Assembly: GCF_030272615.1 (NCBI RefSeq)
Contig: NC_081415.1
Coordinates: 372,601,009 to 372,665,008 of the forward strand
Direction of reading: 5' to 3'
Source of the DNA: Cryptomeria japonica
Taxonomy: Eukaryota > Streptophyta > Pinopsida > Cupressales > Cupressaceae
Length of the DNA stretch: 64,000 nucleotides
Positions within the stretch are counted from its first letter, which is position 1; each line of letters opens with the position of its first letter. Both the position numbers and the translations under genes were made by a program. Below the pieces are notes generated by a model. It made no database searches and was not told where the DNA came from. It saw only the letters and a list, made by a program, of their open reading frames with translations. Below are positions 46,696 through 58,919 of the stretch, one piece after another.

Positions 46696-47879
46696 ACTGA
46701 GTGTGACTTTTCCAATCTGTGAAGTTGTTTTGTTGTGACCAAATTTGAATGTTTGAATGTTTTTCATGACAAGAGGATACAGTGTTGATGAAGACTCAAT
46801 GTTTGCAGGTGTTTAGACTCAAAATGACTCAAAAGAAAGTGTGTTGTTTGATGTAAAATTGTTTTGCATACACTTGAAGACACAAAAGACACAATGTTTT
46901 GATGTTTGGTCTTGAATGTTTGATTGTTTAAAATAAGTCAAGCATAATTCTTATGGCTAGCTAGGACAATAGTTGTTGATTCCCACATGAGGCTGTGCTA
47001 TTCAGAGTGGATACTTAGATGGTTGACCCCACTGGCTCCACCCTCGGCACTCACTTCTCGGGGCAGCCAAGCATCAGTCCCCACAAAAACTCCTTGTGGT
47101 GAACTTTGTATCTCTACTAAGAACCGTATGTGTGTGGGCCGCTCCAGAGGTCTGACCTCCTGCCCCAACAACTAGAAGGATTTTGGCTTCTAAAACAAAG
47201 AGGTGCTAGTAAGGGCATCTGCTCGTGTGGCCATACATGCGGCACTTTCAGCTCTGTAAATACAGAAGGCTCCCAGCCGGTAGGGGTTACGCCCTACAAC
47301 TGATCAAATAAATTTGATCAAACAGGTTTATGGGGAGACATAGTGTTGGTATGAACTAATCAGCACACGTTATCCATACTTTTCACCATGAATACAGTTG
47401 TTTATAGTGGTTCGGAAGAGGTGGGTTTTCCTCACTACCACTTGGGTCATTCTCTCCTCACTAGTAGTCCTAATGAACACACGGGGAGACAGGCCCTCTA
47501 AAGATGAAACAAAAAGAGCCTATTGCCCAAGACACAAAGGACATTGGTTCAATTTTAGTGCACCAATTGAAGTGTTTGCTAATCTATTGAAACAAGGCAC
47601 ACAATGAAAGATCAAAAACCCTTGTCAAGATCCCGCAACAAAGATTTGTTAGTAGTTTGGATTGTTTCAAATGATCACCCCTTCCTGCAAGCACACAAGT
47701 TAGGTAAATTTTAGATCCAAAAGACTTTGTGAAAATAGGGGCCTTCGACAAAATGATTTGCTTTCAAGACAAGCTGCACCAATTTTGTATCTAGATCTGA
47801 AGATGTTAGTTCAAAATAAACCAGATTTGAAATCCAAATGACAAAAAACCAAATCAAAGAAACCAAAATGCAACAACTG

Positions 47880-48135
47880 CACATAGATGCGATTATCAGA
47901 AACACAAATGCTATATAAATTCGCACACGCGGTTAGATCTGACACAGATGCAGTTTCTAACCACAGACACGGTTCCTGAACACAGACGCATCTGAAGACT
48001 TCACAGACGTGACTAGGGAACATAGACAGGCTTCTTGGAATTTGCAAAAAATAAAATACTGTCGAAGGTGCAGACGTGATTCCAGATGTCATAGATGCGG
48101 AAGGAAATAAAAAACGCGATCCGAAATTACGCAGA
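47880..48135. repeat. CACAGACGCG array, extra leader copy, part 2
   Basis: A second block with about ten looser copies (ACATAGATGCG, ACACAGATGCAG, CACAGACACGG, CACAGACGCAT, CACAGACGTGA, GCAGACGCGA), ending some 110 bases before the LTR. The equivalent on the right is 58575-58830. Confidence 0.65.
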
Positions 48136-48252
48136 CGCGAAAATATCAAAACGTTGTCAGAAATGTCAGATCTGTAACTTCAAAAACACAAAAATCTGCA
48201 ACAAAATATGTTAAATGCAAAAGGGACAAGAGTCCCACCAGGCGTGCCAAAA

Positions 48253-49064
48253 TGTTTACGGTGAAAATGGATAACAACAATATTGAAAGACTAAATGAAT
48301 TCAACCACAAAACCCTAGCCTAACAACAACAAAGATCCACCATAACATATGAAGATTACCTAAGACAATGCAAATCAAATGAAATCACAAAGATTATACC
48401 ATCACATGCCCAATAGGATTTGAATCTCCATTCTTCCTATCTCCATTGATCTTGCTTGATATATTTGCTCTCAGATTTTATATGTGCACAAGAGCTCAAC
48501 AAAGAACGGAAATGTGGTTGCAAGTAGACTTGATCGCATATGAAAGTTTGAATGCTAGGATGCTTGATTAGAATGTATATGTCCAGGGGTTGAATACATA
48601 GAATGTGTAGTCTTGATAATGAAGGAAGCATCTCCTTATATAGAAGACACTATAAGAAATGGAGGGATAAGATTAAGAGGTGTAAAAGATAAATGGTCGG
48701 CTATGATTAGAGGGTAGGTAGAGAAAATAATAAAATAATGAGAGGGTAGGTAGTGTATGAATTAAGAGATGAATGACATGTGTCATAGGTAGAAAAGGCC
48801 AGTGAATTAATTAAATAAATAAAGATTTATTCAATTAATAGAGGAAGTGGGATCAATTAAATAAATAAGATACTTATTTAATTTAGGAAAAAGATAATTT
48901 AAATAAATAATTGTATTTATTTAAATGAGAAAAGGCTTAGAAGAGGATTAATGAATTAATTAAATAAATAAAGATTTATTCAATTAATAGAAGAATTAGG
49001 CTAAACTAATTAAATGAATAAAGATATTTATTTAATTAGACCGGACAATTTTTAGGTGTCTACA
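48253..49064 (-). repeat. 3' LTR of element B (812 bp)
   Basis: TGTTTACGGTGAAAATGG..TTTTAGGTGTCTACA. It abuts the polypurine tract on its right. It contains alternating ATTTAATTAATTAAATAAATA-like segments (48805-49035). In sense direction it starts TGTAGACACC. Confidence 0.8.
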
Positions 49065-49079
49065 TTTTGCCCCTCTTTG
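49065..49079 (-). other. Polypurine tract of element B
   Basis: Minus strand CAAAGAGGGGCAAAA followed by TGTAGACACC. It is the same tract as in element A (23427-23440). Confidence 0.8.
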
Positions 49080-49568
49080 AGACAATGCAGCTTGTCGCGT
49101 TGTTTCAAAGAAGATAATATGAACTGATACAAAGTTGCCCCAAGATGGGAATGATATGCTCCCTTGAGAGATTGGATGAAAATGTCTGAAAAGATTGGAG
49201 ACAATCTCTCGATAAGAAAGAAAGGCTAGAATGGACTGACCGGATGGAGTGACAGAATCACGGGATAAAGAAGACTGACTCAGGAGACGAGGGTTAGGGA
49301 TAGGGCTAGGGCAGTCTATAAAATAGAGCACGAGGGGAATACATCCTCATTGTCATCCACACACCTAAGATATCAGAGTGCAGAGAGAGAATAGAGCAGC
49401 AATAGTCAGTAGCGATGGCATTGGTGCATAGATTCGATTGCGTTCGCCGATTTTAGAGGCCAGCAGATGCAGGAGAGCCGGTGAGTACCGCAAAACCTCC
49501 TTGTACTTTGTCGCAATAAACATTGTCATTAATGCATGCTAGGTAATGAAATAAATGCATTTTAGAAT
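49080..49568. other. Spacer between the 3' LTR and the PMD-side array of element B
   Basis: No gene. The text around 49320-49420 (ATACATCCTCATTG, CACACCTAAG) could be near a transcription start for the PMD side, but no promoter motif is convincing. Confidence 0.3.
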
Positions 49569-49866
49569 ATGTCAAGCGGTGTCAAAAAACATCGAGGCAC
49601 GTCTGTGTTGGTGCCAGGCGCGTCTAGGTTAGCTAGGCGCGTCTGTGTTTGTGTCAGGCGCATCTATGCAGGAAAAGGCGTCTATGTCAAATGTGAGCGT
49701 GTCTATGTTGGGCAAGTGTGTTTGTGCTATGTGGGCATGTCTGTGCAGAGCAGGCGCATTTATGCAGAGCATAGGCACATCTGTGTATTTCAGGCTCGTC
49801 TGTACAGAGCAGGCACATTTATGCAGTATGTAAGCGCATTTATGTCATGAAAGCGCATTTGTGTCT
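49569..49866 (+). repeat. PMD-side leader array of element B (GCGTCTGTG word)
   Basis: About 14-16 degenerate copies of a GGCGCGTCTGTGTT-like word spaced by 15-25 bases, in plus orientation, about 540 bases before the PMD ATG. It is the reverse complement of the leader arrays on the gag side, so each transcript would carry the word in the same sense. A 93-codon frame through it (49569-49850) is a by-product of the repeats. Confidence 0.7.
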
Positions 49867-50077
49867 TCTAGGGAAAATCGGCAGATCTGTGATGAACATA
49901 CGTTGTTGATTGGATAAGCTACTGAGAGGATACACTCAAGCAGGTCCTCTAGGGAAGACTATGATAGCAGATAGGGCTAGGATTCATAATTATGTGATAG
50001 AACATACGTTGTCGATTAGGAAACTACTCAAGAGGATACACTCAAGCAGAGGCCCTAGGATAGGATAAATCAAGGCA

Positions 50078-50362
50078 CTTTGTGATGAACAGGGAGTACC
50101 AAGACATAGTACTCTGTGATGAACAGGGAGTACTAATATGAGAACAACTTTGTGATGAATAGGGAGTGCAAATATGAGCAGCACTTTGTGATGAACAAGG
50201 AGTGCAATAACACGTAGTACTTTGTGATGAACAGGGAGTACCACTAGGATAAATAGCAACACTTTGTGATGAACAATGAGTGTCACTAGGATAAAGTGCC
50301 ATATGATAGATATAAGCACTATGATAATAAGCAGCATTTTGTGATGAACAGTGAATGCCACT
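50078..50362 (+). repeat. Minisatellite TTTGTGATGAACAGGGAGT in element B
   Basis: Seven copies of a (C/T)T(T/C)TGTGATGAA(C/T)A(G/A)(G/T)GAGT core near 50078, 50109, 50149, 50187, 50220, 50262 and 50338, separated by 15-55 bases of looser text. The array lies between the GCGTCTGTG array and the PMD frame. In the minus direction it reads as a repetitive VHHKVLLI peptide, which I regard as an artefact. Confidence 0.75.
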
Positions 50363-50406
50363 TTGACTGACACAGTTGATTTGCTTGACTGCAGGAGTAC
50401 CTACCT

Positions 50407-50859
50407 ATGTCGGAGTCACGGGAGAGATTCTCATCGACTCAGAGTTTATGACCGGAGCTGACATTTGAGGACAGAGCCACGATTGAGGTTATGGGTTTGC
50501 AATTCATTTTGTATGTGCCTGAGTTTTGGGCGAACATGGGATTATTGACTGCACTTGCTAAGAGATGGCACTCTGAGACATGCACATTCCATTTGCCGAT
50601 GGGTGAGATGATAGTCACCTTAGAGGATGTTTACAGGATTCTAAGGATACCGATCGATGGGGAGTTGATACCCTGTGATCGAGACGGAGACAGGGATGAC
50701 CTAAGATGAGTGTTTCAGGATCCAGGACTAGAGATGAGAGTTGGACATGTGGCATGGGACATGATGACACAGACTGGATTGGCACTACCAGTAGTATTGG
50801 CAGGAGTGATTAGTGGGTTCCTATGTCCAGATAGGGCGACACGAGGGTTGGATGTGTAG
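50407..50859 (+). pseudogene. PMD gene fragment of element B
   Basis: Frame from ATG 50407 (MSESRERFSS) to TAG 50857 with TGA at 50449 and 50707. It has PMD text matching element A residue for residue in places: LLTALAKRWHSETCTFHLPMGEM, then TLEDVYRILRIPIDGE, then VLAGVISGFL. The TGA at 50707 occupies the LR*VFQD position, where element A has TAG in LR*VFHD, so both probably replaced the same Trp. The frame stops after about 150 codons, where A has some 600, so the C-terminal part with the coiled-coil repeat is missing. Confidence 0.75.
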
Positions 50860-52548
50860 CCATATGTATTTTGACATCATTGTATCATGACACTTGTGAT
50901 TTTGAGATATATATGAGATGATTCATCCTTGCGGCAGTTATATGCATGTGTACCTATGTGATGCTTCTATGTGTCTTATGATGTATGTTTATATGTGATG
51001 CTTATGATATGGATGCAAATATGTACATGGGGAAATGCAATATTTTTGTTCTTTTATGTTTTTAATATGTGATGCATATGCAAATGTGAATGTATAAAAT
51101 GCAGATGAATATGATAAATGCAAATGACTATATACATGATGAGAATGTAAAATGTGCTAACATGTGTTGTGTGCAGGATGTGATGCAATTGTGATATCTA
51201 TATGTATGTATGAAATGCTTATATGTGGTAATGCAGGTGAAACTACATGAGATGCAAATGTTTTTGGTGTGTCATTATACTCAGTCGTGTGATAGCAGGC
51301 TACATGGACTCAAGAAGGACGATGGAAGTCAATCAAGAAAGGGGGATGAAAGGTAGAAGATATGAAAGTGAAAGAGCTTCTTGTGCGTTATCATCATTGA
51401 GCTTTATTATGGCAAGTAGGTTATGACAATCGAGACATATGTTCGACCCAGAAAGTCATTGTACCTGTTTGCATGGAGATCAGATAGTCACAAACAAGGA
51501 ATGCCCCAGTTCATACTAGACTCACAGTGTCCTCATATCCTTGGACAAGTCATAGTATTACTAAAGACAATCCACAGACAATAAAGAAAAATAGGTGACG
51601 ATACCCCATCCTCGCCTTTCTAGTCAAAGACATCCTGGAGATAGAATCTCTAGTTAGAGACATCCCAGAAAAGCTAAAAGACATGCCACCAAAAAGATAA
51701 AATCAAAAGAAAACCAAGACTCGACACCAACATCCACTATAGTCCTCAAGTTTAGTGTCTCTTGTCACTTGTATAAGTCTATTTGATTGTGGTCACAATG
51801 TTTCCTTTCACAAACAGATAGATAGCATTGAACCATAATGTTGTCTGAGTCTGTTGAAAGATTTGATTTGTTGAAGCCCATTGTTGTTGTTTGTGTCTCA
51901 TCTGAAACTAACTGAATCCATGCAACTGATACTTTATTGCGAAGAAGATGAAACTTTATTGCGAACTGGCGGTGCAAGTGTTGCTTTATTGTGGATTGTG
52001 CGCGGATAGACTGGAGAAATCTTGGAAGAAATTGTACTCCTCAAAACTAGTGATGCTCTCAGTTCCACACCCATTACTAGGTGTAGGATTTGCCTTAGCC
52101 ACAGATAGGAGCTGATTTATTATGAATGGAAAAGGGTGAAAAGGGAGGTTTATTATGAATGGTGAACCAATCTTGGGTAGATCAATAACAAACCATGATG
52201 GGAATGTGTAAAGTTTATTGTGGATGAATAGGTTGTGAGTGTGTGTAAAGTGAAAGGATGAAATGGAATCCTGAAGGAGGGAGGAGCAATGTCTCTACAC
52301 ATGGTGTCGGTGACCCAGTTTTCACCATGGTACTTGCCCAGGGCACCACCAAAGTGGTTTTCACCGTTGGACAAAATGTTTTTTCTTTACTTTTTTTATT
52401 TTTCAATTTTTTTTGTGTCACGAGGTGCATCTTTGCCAGGTTTTCACCAAGTAACGATTTTTTATGTTTTATGATTTTTTTTATTTTTTTTGTATTTTTT
52501 TTTTTCTGATTTTTTTTTTGTATTTTTGAATTAGGATACTTTGATGAG
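50860..52548. other. Gene-free centre of element B
   Basis: No coding domain. The left part (50930-51260) is rich in ATATGTGATGC and AAATGCAAATG words, like 27290-27420 in element A. At 52380-52530 there is a long T-rich run. Small frames at 51765, 52153 and 52258 are not gene-like. Confidence 0.35.
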
Positions 52549-55500
52549 CTATGTGTAAAACCTACGAAGGTGCATGTTGTTGATAGGATCCTCCAAAGGT
52601 TCACCCTCTATGGTTGAGAGCTGATATGCACCAGATCCATATGTTGCTGTGATGATGTAAGGACCAAGTCAGTTTGGTTCAAACTTGCCCTTCTTCTCTT
52701 TGTCTTGCTGATTTTTAGGATTTTCTCTAAGAACTAAGTCACCCACCTCAAATGTGCGAGGCTTAACTTTATGATTGTAGATGCATTTTTCTTTGACTGA
52801 ATGATATGTAGCTTGAGTGATTGTCTTCCTTGATGAAGGAACTAAGATAGAATTACTAGTGTGAGGACTACACATGACCATATGCGTGCCACCTAAAGAA
52901 GTTTGGGCATCCCTGATAACAAAGTCCTTCAAGGAAGTTTCATTAAAGGTCCATGATGTTTCCCCAAAAGGGAAAGGATGTGTGGAACAAGTGGATGAGT
53001 GATGAAGGCTTATGATTGCGAAAAGAAGTGAAAGTAGGATAGCATGATGGAGACTTAGGATCAACAAGTATGCTTTTTGACTTAAAATTGTAGAACTTTT
53101 GCCCCCAGTTATTTCGGTATTAGGGGATATCATCTCTTGCTCTTTTTCTTTCATAGGATTTTTATCCTTGACCTTGATTTTTTCAGAGTCCAATAGCTTT
53201 TGATTTCGATTTCGACTGAAGGACTTTTCTTTATTTTTGACTTTTAGATTTTTCTTTTCAAGGCTTGATTTTTGATCCCCAATGAGTAAGGGCTTTTGTA
53301 GTTCTTGATTATCCAAGTCTGGGAGTGGAGTGGAAATGGAATGAGTGGATGAAATGGTAAGGCTATAAGAGTTCTCAAGAGGGCTCGTGATACGCTCAAT
53401 AGAGTCTTTGCTAGAACCACTCTTAGGACTATTGATATCAAGAGTTTCTTGCACCACTAGAGGAGATTTGCATTCAGACTTAGTAGCCACAACACTAGGT
53501 GGTTCACACCCAATTCCTTGCAAACTGTTTATAGATTGTTCCTGTCGGCTGAATACCTTAGGAGATAGTGGGAGTTGACCAACATGAAAGATATACTCAC
53601 CACATCCCATGTCTTTAATCTTGAACTTTTCTTTGATCTCTGCTTGCTTCAATGTAGAAGCTTTTAAGGATTCTAGATCAACATATGCTGATGAAGGAAC
53701 AGCTTCTCGATTGACTGGGATTGTTATTTCTGATCGAGGTCGCATATTATTGCAATATATGAATGGATTTGGGTTAGCTTTGACGGTCACTTCAACTCCA
53801 TTGTGTGGAAACTTGATACATTGATGATATGTAGATGGTAATGCGCTCATCTCATGAATCCATGGACGTCCTAGCAATATGTTGTATGTGAGATTGAGAT
53901 CAAGGACCTAACAAACCACATCCTTTGTAACTAGCCCAACTCTGAGAGGTAAGGTGATTGTGCTCTTGGATGAATGTTCTTCATCATCATATGCTTTGAT
54001 GGTAATTTTGTTTGTAGCATTCATAGTTTTATCTGAATATCTCAATTGTTTAATAGTGCTCAATGTACAAATGTTTAGACCTGCTCCTCCATCTATCAAG
54101 ACTCATTTTATTCGGTGTTTGTGTAGGAAGGCTTCAATGTGTAAAGGTGCATTATGTGGTTGGCTTATGGAGGCGTCGTCAGCTTCGGTGAATATAAGGG
54201 AATGTGGAATAGAAAGGTATCCCACCATGGATTGAAACTGGTCCATGTTCAGATTAGTGGGGACAGTAGTGTCTCTCAAAGTTTTGTCAAGAATGGCCTT
54301 ATGTGCAGGGGATATGCGTAAGAGCTCAAGGATTGAGATAAGCGTGGGTGTCTTCCCTAACTGTTCTACAAGGTCATACTCAGGTTTGGTTGATGAGGAA
54401 GAAGTGTTTTTAGCTGGAGCACCTTGCAAAGAGAATTTGCCTCGATGAGTTGTAACATTACATTCAGAGGTAGGTTCGGAAGAAGATCCAATGCCTTTTA
54501 GGACAATCTTGGGTCTTTGGGTAGAATTTTCAAGCGTTTTATCTTTGATGATAATGGTAGAGACATAATTGTCCATCGAAATGTGATTGACGGATGAATC
54601 ATAGTTATAGGATGCTTTGGTATAGTTGGTTTTCTCATCTGTGGCTTTAGCTTTTCCCTTGTCATGTTTTGGGAATGGTTCTTTAAACATTTCATGTTCT
54701 TGATTGGATGAGTGTCCTTCAATCTCAATGTCACCTCTATCAATAAGATCTTGTATGATGTTCTTCAGTCGATGACAGTTTCCTATTTTATGACCCTTGC
54801 TCTTATGAAATTCACAATACTCATCATCATTCCACCAAATTGGTTTAACCTTTGGCTCATATGGAGGCAGATTTGGGATTGTTATTATTTTGTTTGCCAC
54901 TAGATTTTTGAAAACTGACTTAAGTGGTTCTCCCAATGGGGTGTACTTCCTTCGTGACTTTGAAGTTGTTTGAGTATTCACTTGATTGTTTGTAGAGCTT
55001 GATCCAGAAAAAATGATTTTGGGTTGTACTATATTGGCATCAACAACACCATCATTGACTATGTTCTTGTTTTTATTCCAAAATCTTGGCTTATCTTTTC
55101 CTTTAAAGTCCTCTTTGTTTTCTTTGAATATTTTTATGACTCCTTGTTCAATTAGGACCTTCTCTATTGCCAAGCCTTTATCAATAACATCCTTCAAAGT
55201 GGACAAGCAAGCTTTTCTTAGATCATAACCAATGTCTCTATTAAAATTTTGGGTGAACATCTCTACCATTTGTTTTTGTGGAATTTCACAAGAGCATCTG
55301 CTGGCTAGATTCTTCCATCTTTGTAAAAAAAGATAAAAAAGATTCTCCATCCTTTTGCTTGGTGTTGCACAAGGTAGTGATTGATATGTCTGTCTCTATG
55401 TTGTATGAGAAATGTTGGATAAATGCCTCTGCTAAGTCACCCCAAGACTTAATTCGAGGTGGGAGTTGGGAGAACCATTCCATAGCTTGATCACCTAAGC

Positions 55501-56668
55501 TTTGTGGGAAAAATCTCATCAAATATGTCTCTTCTGCTGCTACCTCAATGGAGGTTGTGAAAAACTGTCTTATATGTGCCTTAGGATCCCCTTTTCCTCT
55601 GTACTTATCGAACTTAGGTGTCACAAAGTGTGTAGAGAATGGAGGCATTGGAATGCTTTTATCAAATGGATAAGGACATATGTCTCTCATTGTGTAAGTT
55701 GGCTTTGGTGTATTTATGTCCTCTATTTTCTTTTGTAAATCCTTGATTTGTTGTTCCAAATTGTTCTTAGGTGGAGACCGACTTCTTGGACCATACCCCA
55801 TGCCTGAACCACCATGTGGAGGAGGAGCATGTTGCATATATGGATGGTATTGATCATACACATGTTCATATGGAGGAGGTCTATAATGATGTTGAATATA
55901 TGGACCACTTGTTATAGAGTCATGATGAGGAATGGAATATCTGTTTTGTCCATGTATACCATACTCTACAGGCATGTCATGAGTTTGTTCTAATGTGTTG
56001 CCCCCAAATTTGACACGGGGTTTCCTTGTGTCCAAATTTTGATCATGCCTTTGGATATCCAATTGCTTTGGTGGTTGGTCCTTAACATTGGAATGTGATT
56101 GAGCATATTTTTCTGCATAAGACTTCCATAATGGTCTACGAAGGTGAGTATCATATGCCTGACCATGTGTGTATGGGACCTCTAGTTTTTGAAACAAAGA
56201 TGATGGTGATTCAAGCACAAGATGTGGTCCTCTATTGCCTCAATTATTAGGCCTCCTTTGATCCATGTTGAGGTGAGGTTGTTGCAAAGGTCGATTTTCC
56301 ATTATTTGAGACATGTCAAAATCATGAGGGATCTTGGCTCCACTTTGTGCCATCACTTGTAAGAAGTATTGTCTATCTCTCCTCATTATTTCCTCAACCA
56401 ATCGATTGAAACGAGGATCCATAATGGTGTCTTCCACTTCTGCTGATTGTATAGAAAAGTTTTCCATATTGTCATTGTGTGTATCATTGTTGTTTGTAGT
56501 GTCCATGTTCTCAATATTTGGAATGTTTTTATAGGCATCCATGTCAGGTAATGTAGTATGATCAGAATTGAAGAAGATATCATTGTCATACTCATAAGAA
56601 CTCATGTTTGTGAACTCTTGAGCCTCTTTAGCTTCTCTCCTAGATTTTTGGGAACAGGTTTCAACCAT
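52549..56668 (-). pseudogene. gag-protease of element B fused to an integrase-tail remnant
   Basis: Starts at ATG 56668 (MVETCSQKSRREAK). Residues 150-450 hold a Pro/His-rich segment and the gypsy gag capsid domain (FDKYRGKGDPKAHIRQFF, AMEWFSQLPPRI). After a frameshift near 55290-55350 comes the linker with the C-x2-H-x4-H-x4-C site (CEFHKSKGHKIGNC). The aspartic protease follows: IDGGAGLNI (54090), then LLGRPWIHEM (53877). A charged stretch then leads straight into an integrase C-terminal tail (PRTFEVGDLVLRENPK, LGPYIITATYGSGAYQL, INNMHLRRFYT) ending at 52549. RT, RNase H and the integrase core are missing although the frame runs on. Stops at 54100 (TGA) and 53905 (TAG) fit Trp and Gln positions. 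Confidence 0.75.
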
Positions 56669-57164
56669 GAACTAGGTATTGACCAAGATATGTGGGACGA
56701 CTAGATGAAAATGGAAAGAGTATGAAAGACCAAGAGTTGGATGGAATGTAAATGAAACTAAGGTTTACTTACAATGTCCAAAGTGTAAGACCAAGTATGT
56801 ATGTAGTAGAGTAGTTGTGGCTTCCAAAGAGATGATAGTTTCTCTTGATGAGGTAAGTTGACCTTGACTCTAGGCAAGACCAAATGAGACCCAAAGTTGA
56901 TAGACCTTGATGAGGGACCACTTAGCAAAATGTTGTTGTGTGTAGTGTGTTGACAAAGCAATATGAGGACAAGAAAGTGACCTTTTGACTCAAGTTTAGA
57001 CAAATGTGAATGTAATGTAAGATGTAAAGAAATGATGGACTTTGTGAGACCGAAAGACAGGTTGAATGCTACATGAAAACCTGAGAGATAACCTAGAAGC
57101 TCAATAAGTCTGAAACTGACTGTTCTTGTTTGCTGGATTGTAAAAAAATTTCAATTCTGAACAC

Positions 57165-57395
57165 AAACGTGCCTGTATACTTCACAGGTGCGCTTAAATG
57201 ACACAAACACGATTTTGTCAGACACATACGTGCTTAAATGACACAAATGTGGTTTTGTCAGACATAGACGCGTTTATGAGATGTTGTAAGTGCAATGTTG
57301 TTCAAAAGACACAGACGCGTTTCTACCCTTCATAGACGCAATTATATGACACAGACGCGGTTTTGTCAGACACAGACGCGTTTCTGCAAACTGAG
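57165..57395. repeat. CACAGACGCG array in the leader of element B, part 1
   Basis: Equivalent to 46490-46695. It has one extra unit (GACACAAATGTGGTTTTGTCA at about 57239), so the copies differ in unit number as well as in bases. Confidence 0.7.
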
Positions 57396-58574
57396 TGTGA
57401 CTTTTCCAATCTGTGAAGTTATTTTGTTGTGACCAAATCTGAATGTTTGACTGTTCATGACAAGAGGACACAGTGTTGATGAAGACTCAATGTTCGCAGG
57501 TGTTTAGACTCAAAATGACTCAAAAGAAAGTGTGTTGTTTGATGTAAAATTGTTTTTCATACACTTGAAGACACAAAAGACACAATGTTTTGATGTTTGG
57601 TCTTGAATGTTTGATTGTTTAAAATAAGTCAAGCATAATTCTTATGGCTGGCCAGGACAATAGTTGTTGATTCCCACATGAGGCTACACTATTCAGAGCA
57701 GATACTTAGATGGTTGACCCCACTGGCTCCACCCTCGGCACTCACTTCTCGGGGCAGCCAAGCATCAGTCCCCACGAAAACTTCTCATGGCAAACTTTGT
57801 ATCTCTACGAAGAACCGTATGTGTGTGGGCCGCTCCAGAGGTCCGACCTCCTGCCCCAACAACTAGAAGGATTTTGGCTTCTAAAACAAAGAGGTGCTAG
57901 TAAGGGCATCTTCTCGTGTGGCCATTCATGTGGCACTTTCAGCTCTGTAAATACAAAAGGCTCCCAGCCGATAGGGGTTACACCCTACAACTGATCAAAT
58001 AAATTTGATCAAACGAGTTTATGGGGAGACATAGTGTCGGTATGAACTAATCAGCACACGTTATCCATAGTTTTCACCATGAATACAATTGTTTATAGTG
58101 GTTCATAAAAGGTGGGTTTTCCTCGCTACCACTTGGGTCGTTCTCTCCTCACTAGTAGTCCTAATGACCACAAGGGGAGACAGACCCTCTAAAGATGAAA
58201 CAAAAAGAGCCTATTGCCCAAGACACAAAGGACACTGGTTCAATTTTAGTGCACCAATTGAAGTGTTTGCTAATCTATGAAAACAAGGCACACAATGAAA
58301 GATCAAAAACCCTTGTCAAGATCCTGCAACAAAGATTTTTTAGTAGTTTGGATTGTTTCAAATGATCACCCCTTCCTGCAAGCACACGAGTTAGGTAAAT
58401 TTTAGATCCAAAAGACTGTGAAAATAGGGGCCTTCGACAAAATGATTTTGCTTTCAAGACAAGCTGCACCAATTTCGTTATCTAGATCTGAAGATGTTAG
58501 TTCAAAATAAACCGGATCTGAAATTTGAATGACAAAAAACCAAATCAAAGAAACCAAAATGCAACAACTGCACA

Positions 58575-58830
58575 CAAACACAGTTATCAGAAACACAAAC
58601 GCTATATAAATTCACAGACGTGGTTAGATCTGACACAGATGCGGTTTCTGACCATAGACGTGGTTCCTAAACACAGACGCGTCTAAAGACTTCACATACG
58701 CGACTAGGGAACACAGACATGCTTCCTGGAATCTACAAAAAAAGAAAAATATTGTCGAAGGTGCAGATGCAATTCCAAATGTCACAGACACGGCAGGAAA
58801 TCAAAAACACGATCCGAAAGTACGCAGACG
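58575..58830. repeat. CACAGACGCG array in the leader of element B, part 2
   Basis: Equivalent to 47880-48135. Copies such as CACAGACGTGG, CACAGATGCGG, CATAGACGTGG and CACAGACGCGT show mixed CpG retention and loss. Confidence 0.65.
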
Positions 58831-58919
58831 CGAAAATATCAAAATGTTGTCGGAAATGTCAGATCTGCAACTTCAAAAACACAAAATCTGCAACAAAAGA
58901 TGTTAAATTCAAAAGGGAC

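Larger units (their letters stand above)
46185..48252 (-). repeat. Truncated extra leader copy of element B
   Basis: Near-identical to 56857-58944, starting GTTGACCTTGACTCTAGGC. It includes the GACGCG-rich arrays at about 46490-46695 and 47880-48135 and the conserved block CCACTTGGGTCATTCTCTCC at about 47439. The differences are largely CG to TG or CA. It stops 189 bases short of the gag ATG position. Confidence 0.75.

Noticed and set aside
46185-49064. Treating the whole 2.88-kb repeat as the LTR of element B
   Set aside because: A PBS-like sequence and a TG end stand at 48253 and 58945, no PBS abuts 56857, and the matching leader block of element A lies outside its LTR.
50078-50362. Regularly spaced repeat as a CRISPR array
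   Set aside because: Copies are degenerate, spacing is uneven, no cas genes exist and the context is a plant retrotransposon.
49990-50373. Minus-strand frame with repeated VHHKVLLI peptide
   Set aside because: It is the translation of the minisatellite; reading frame openness follows from the repeat unit.
57678-58280. Plus-strand frames in the leader of element B as genes
   Set aside because: They are short and antisense to the leader, and although present in both leader copies this follows from the duplication; no domain is recognised.
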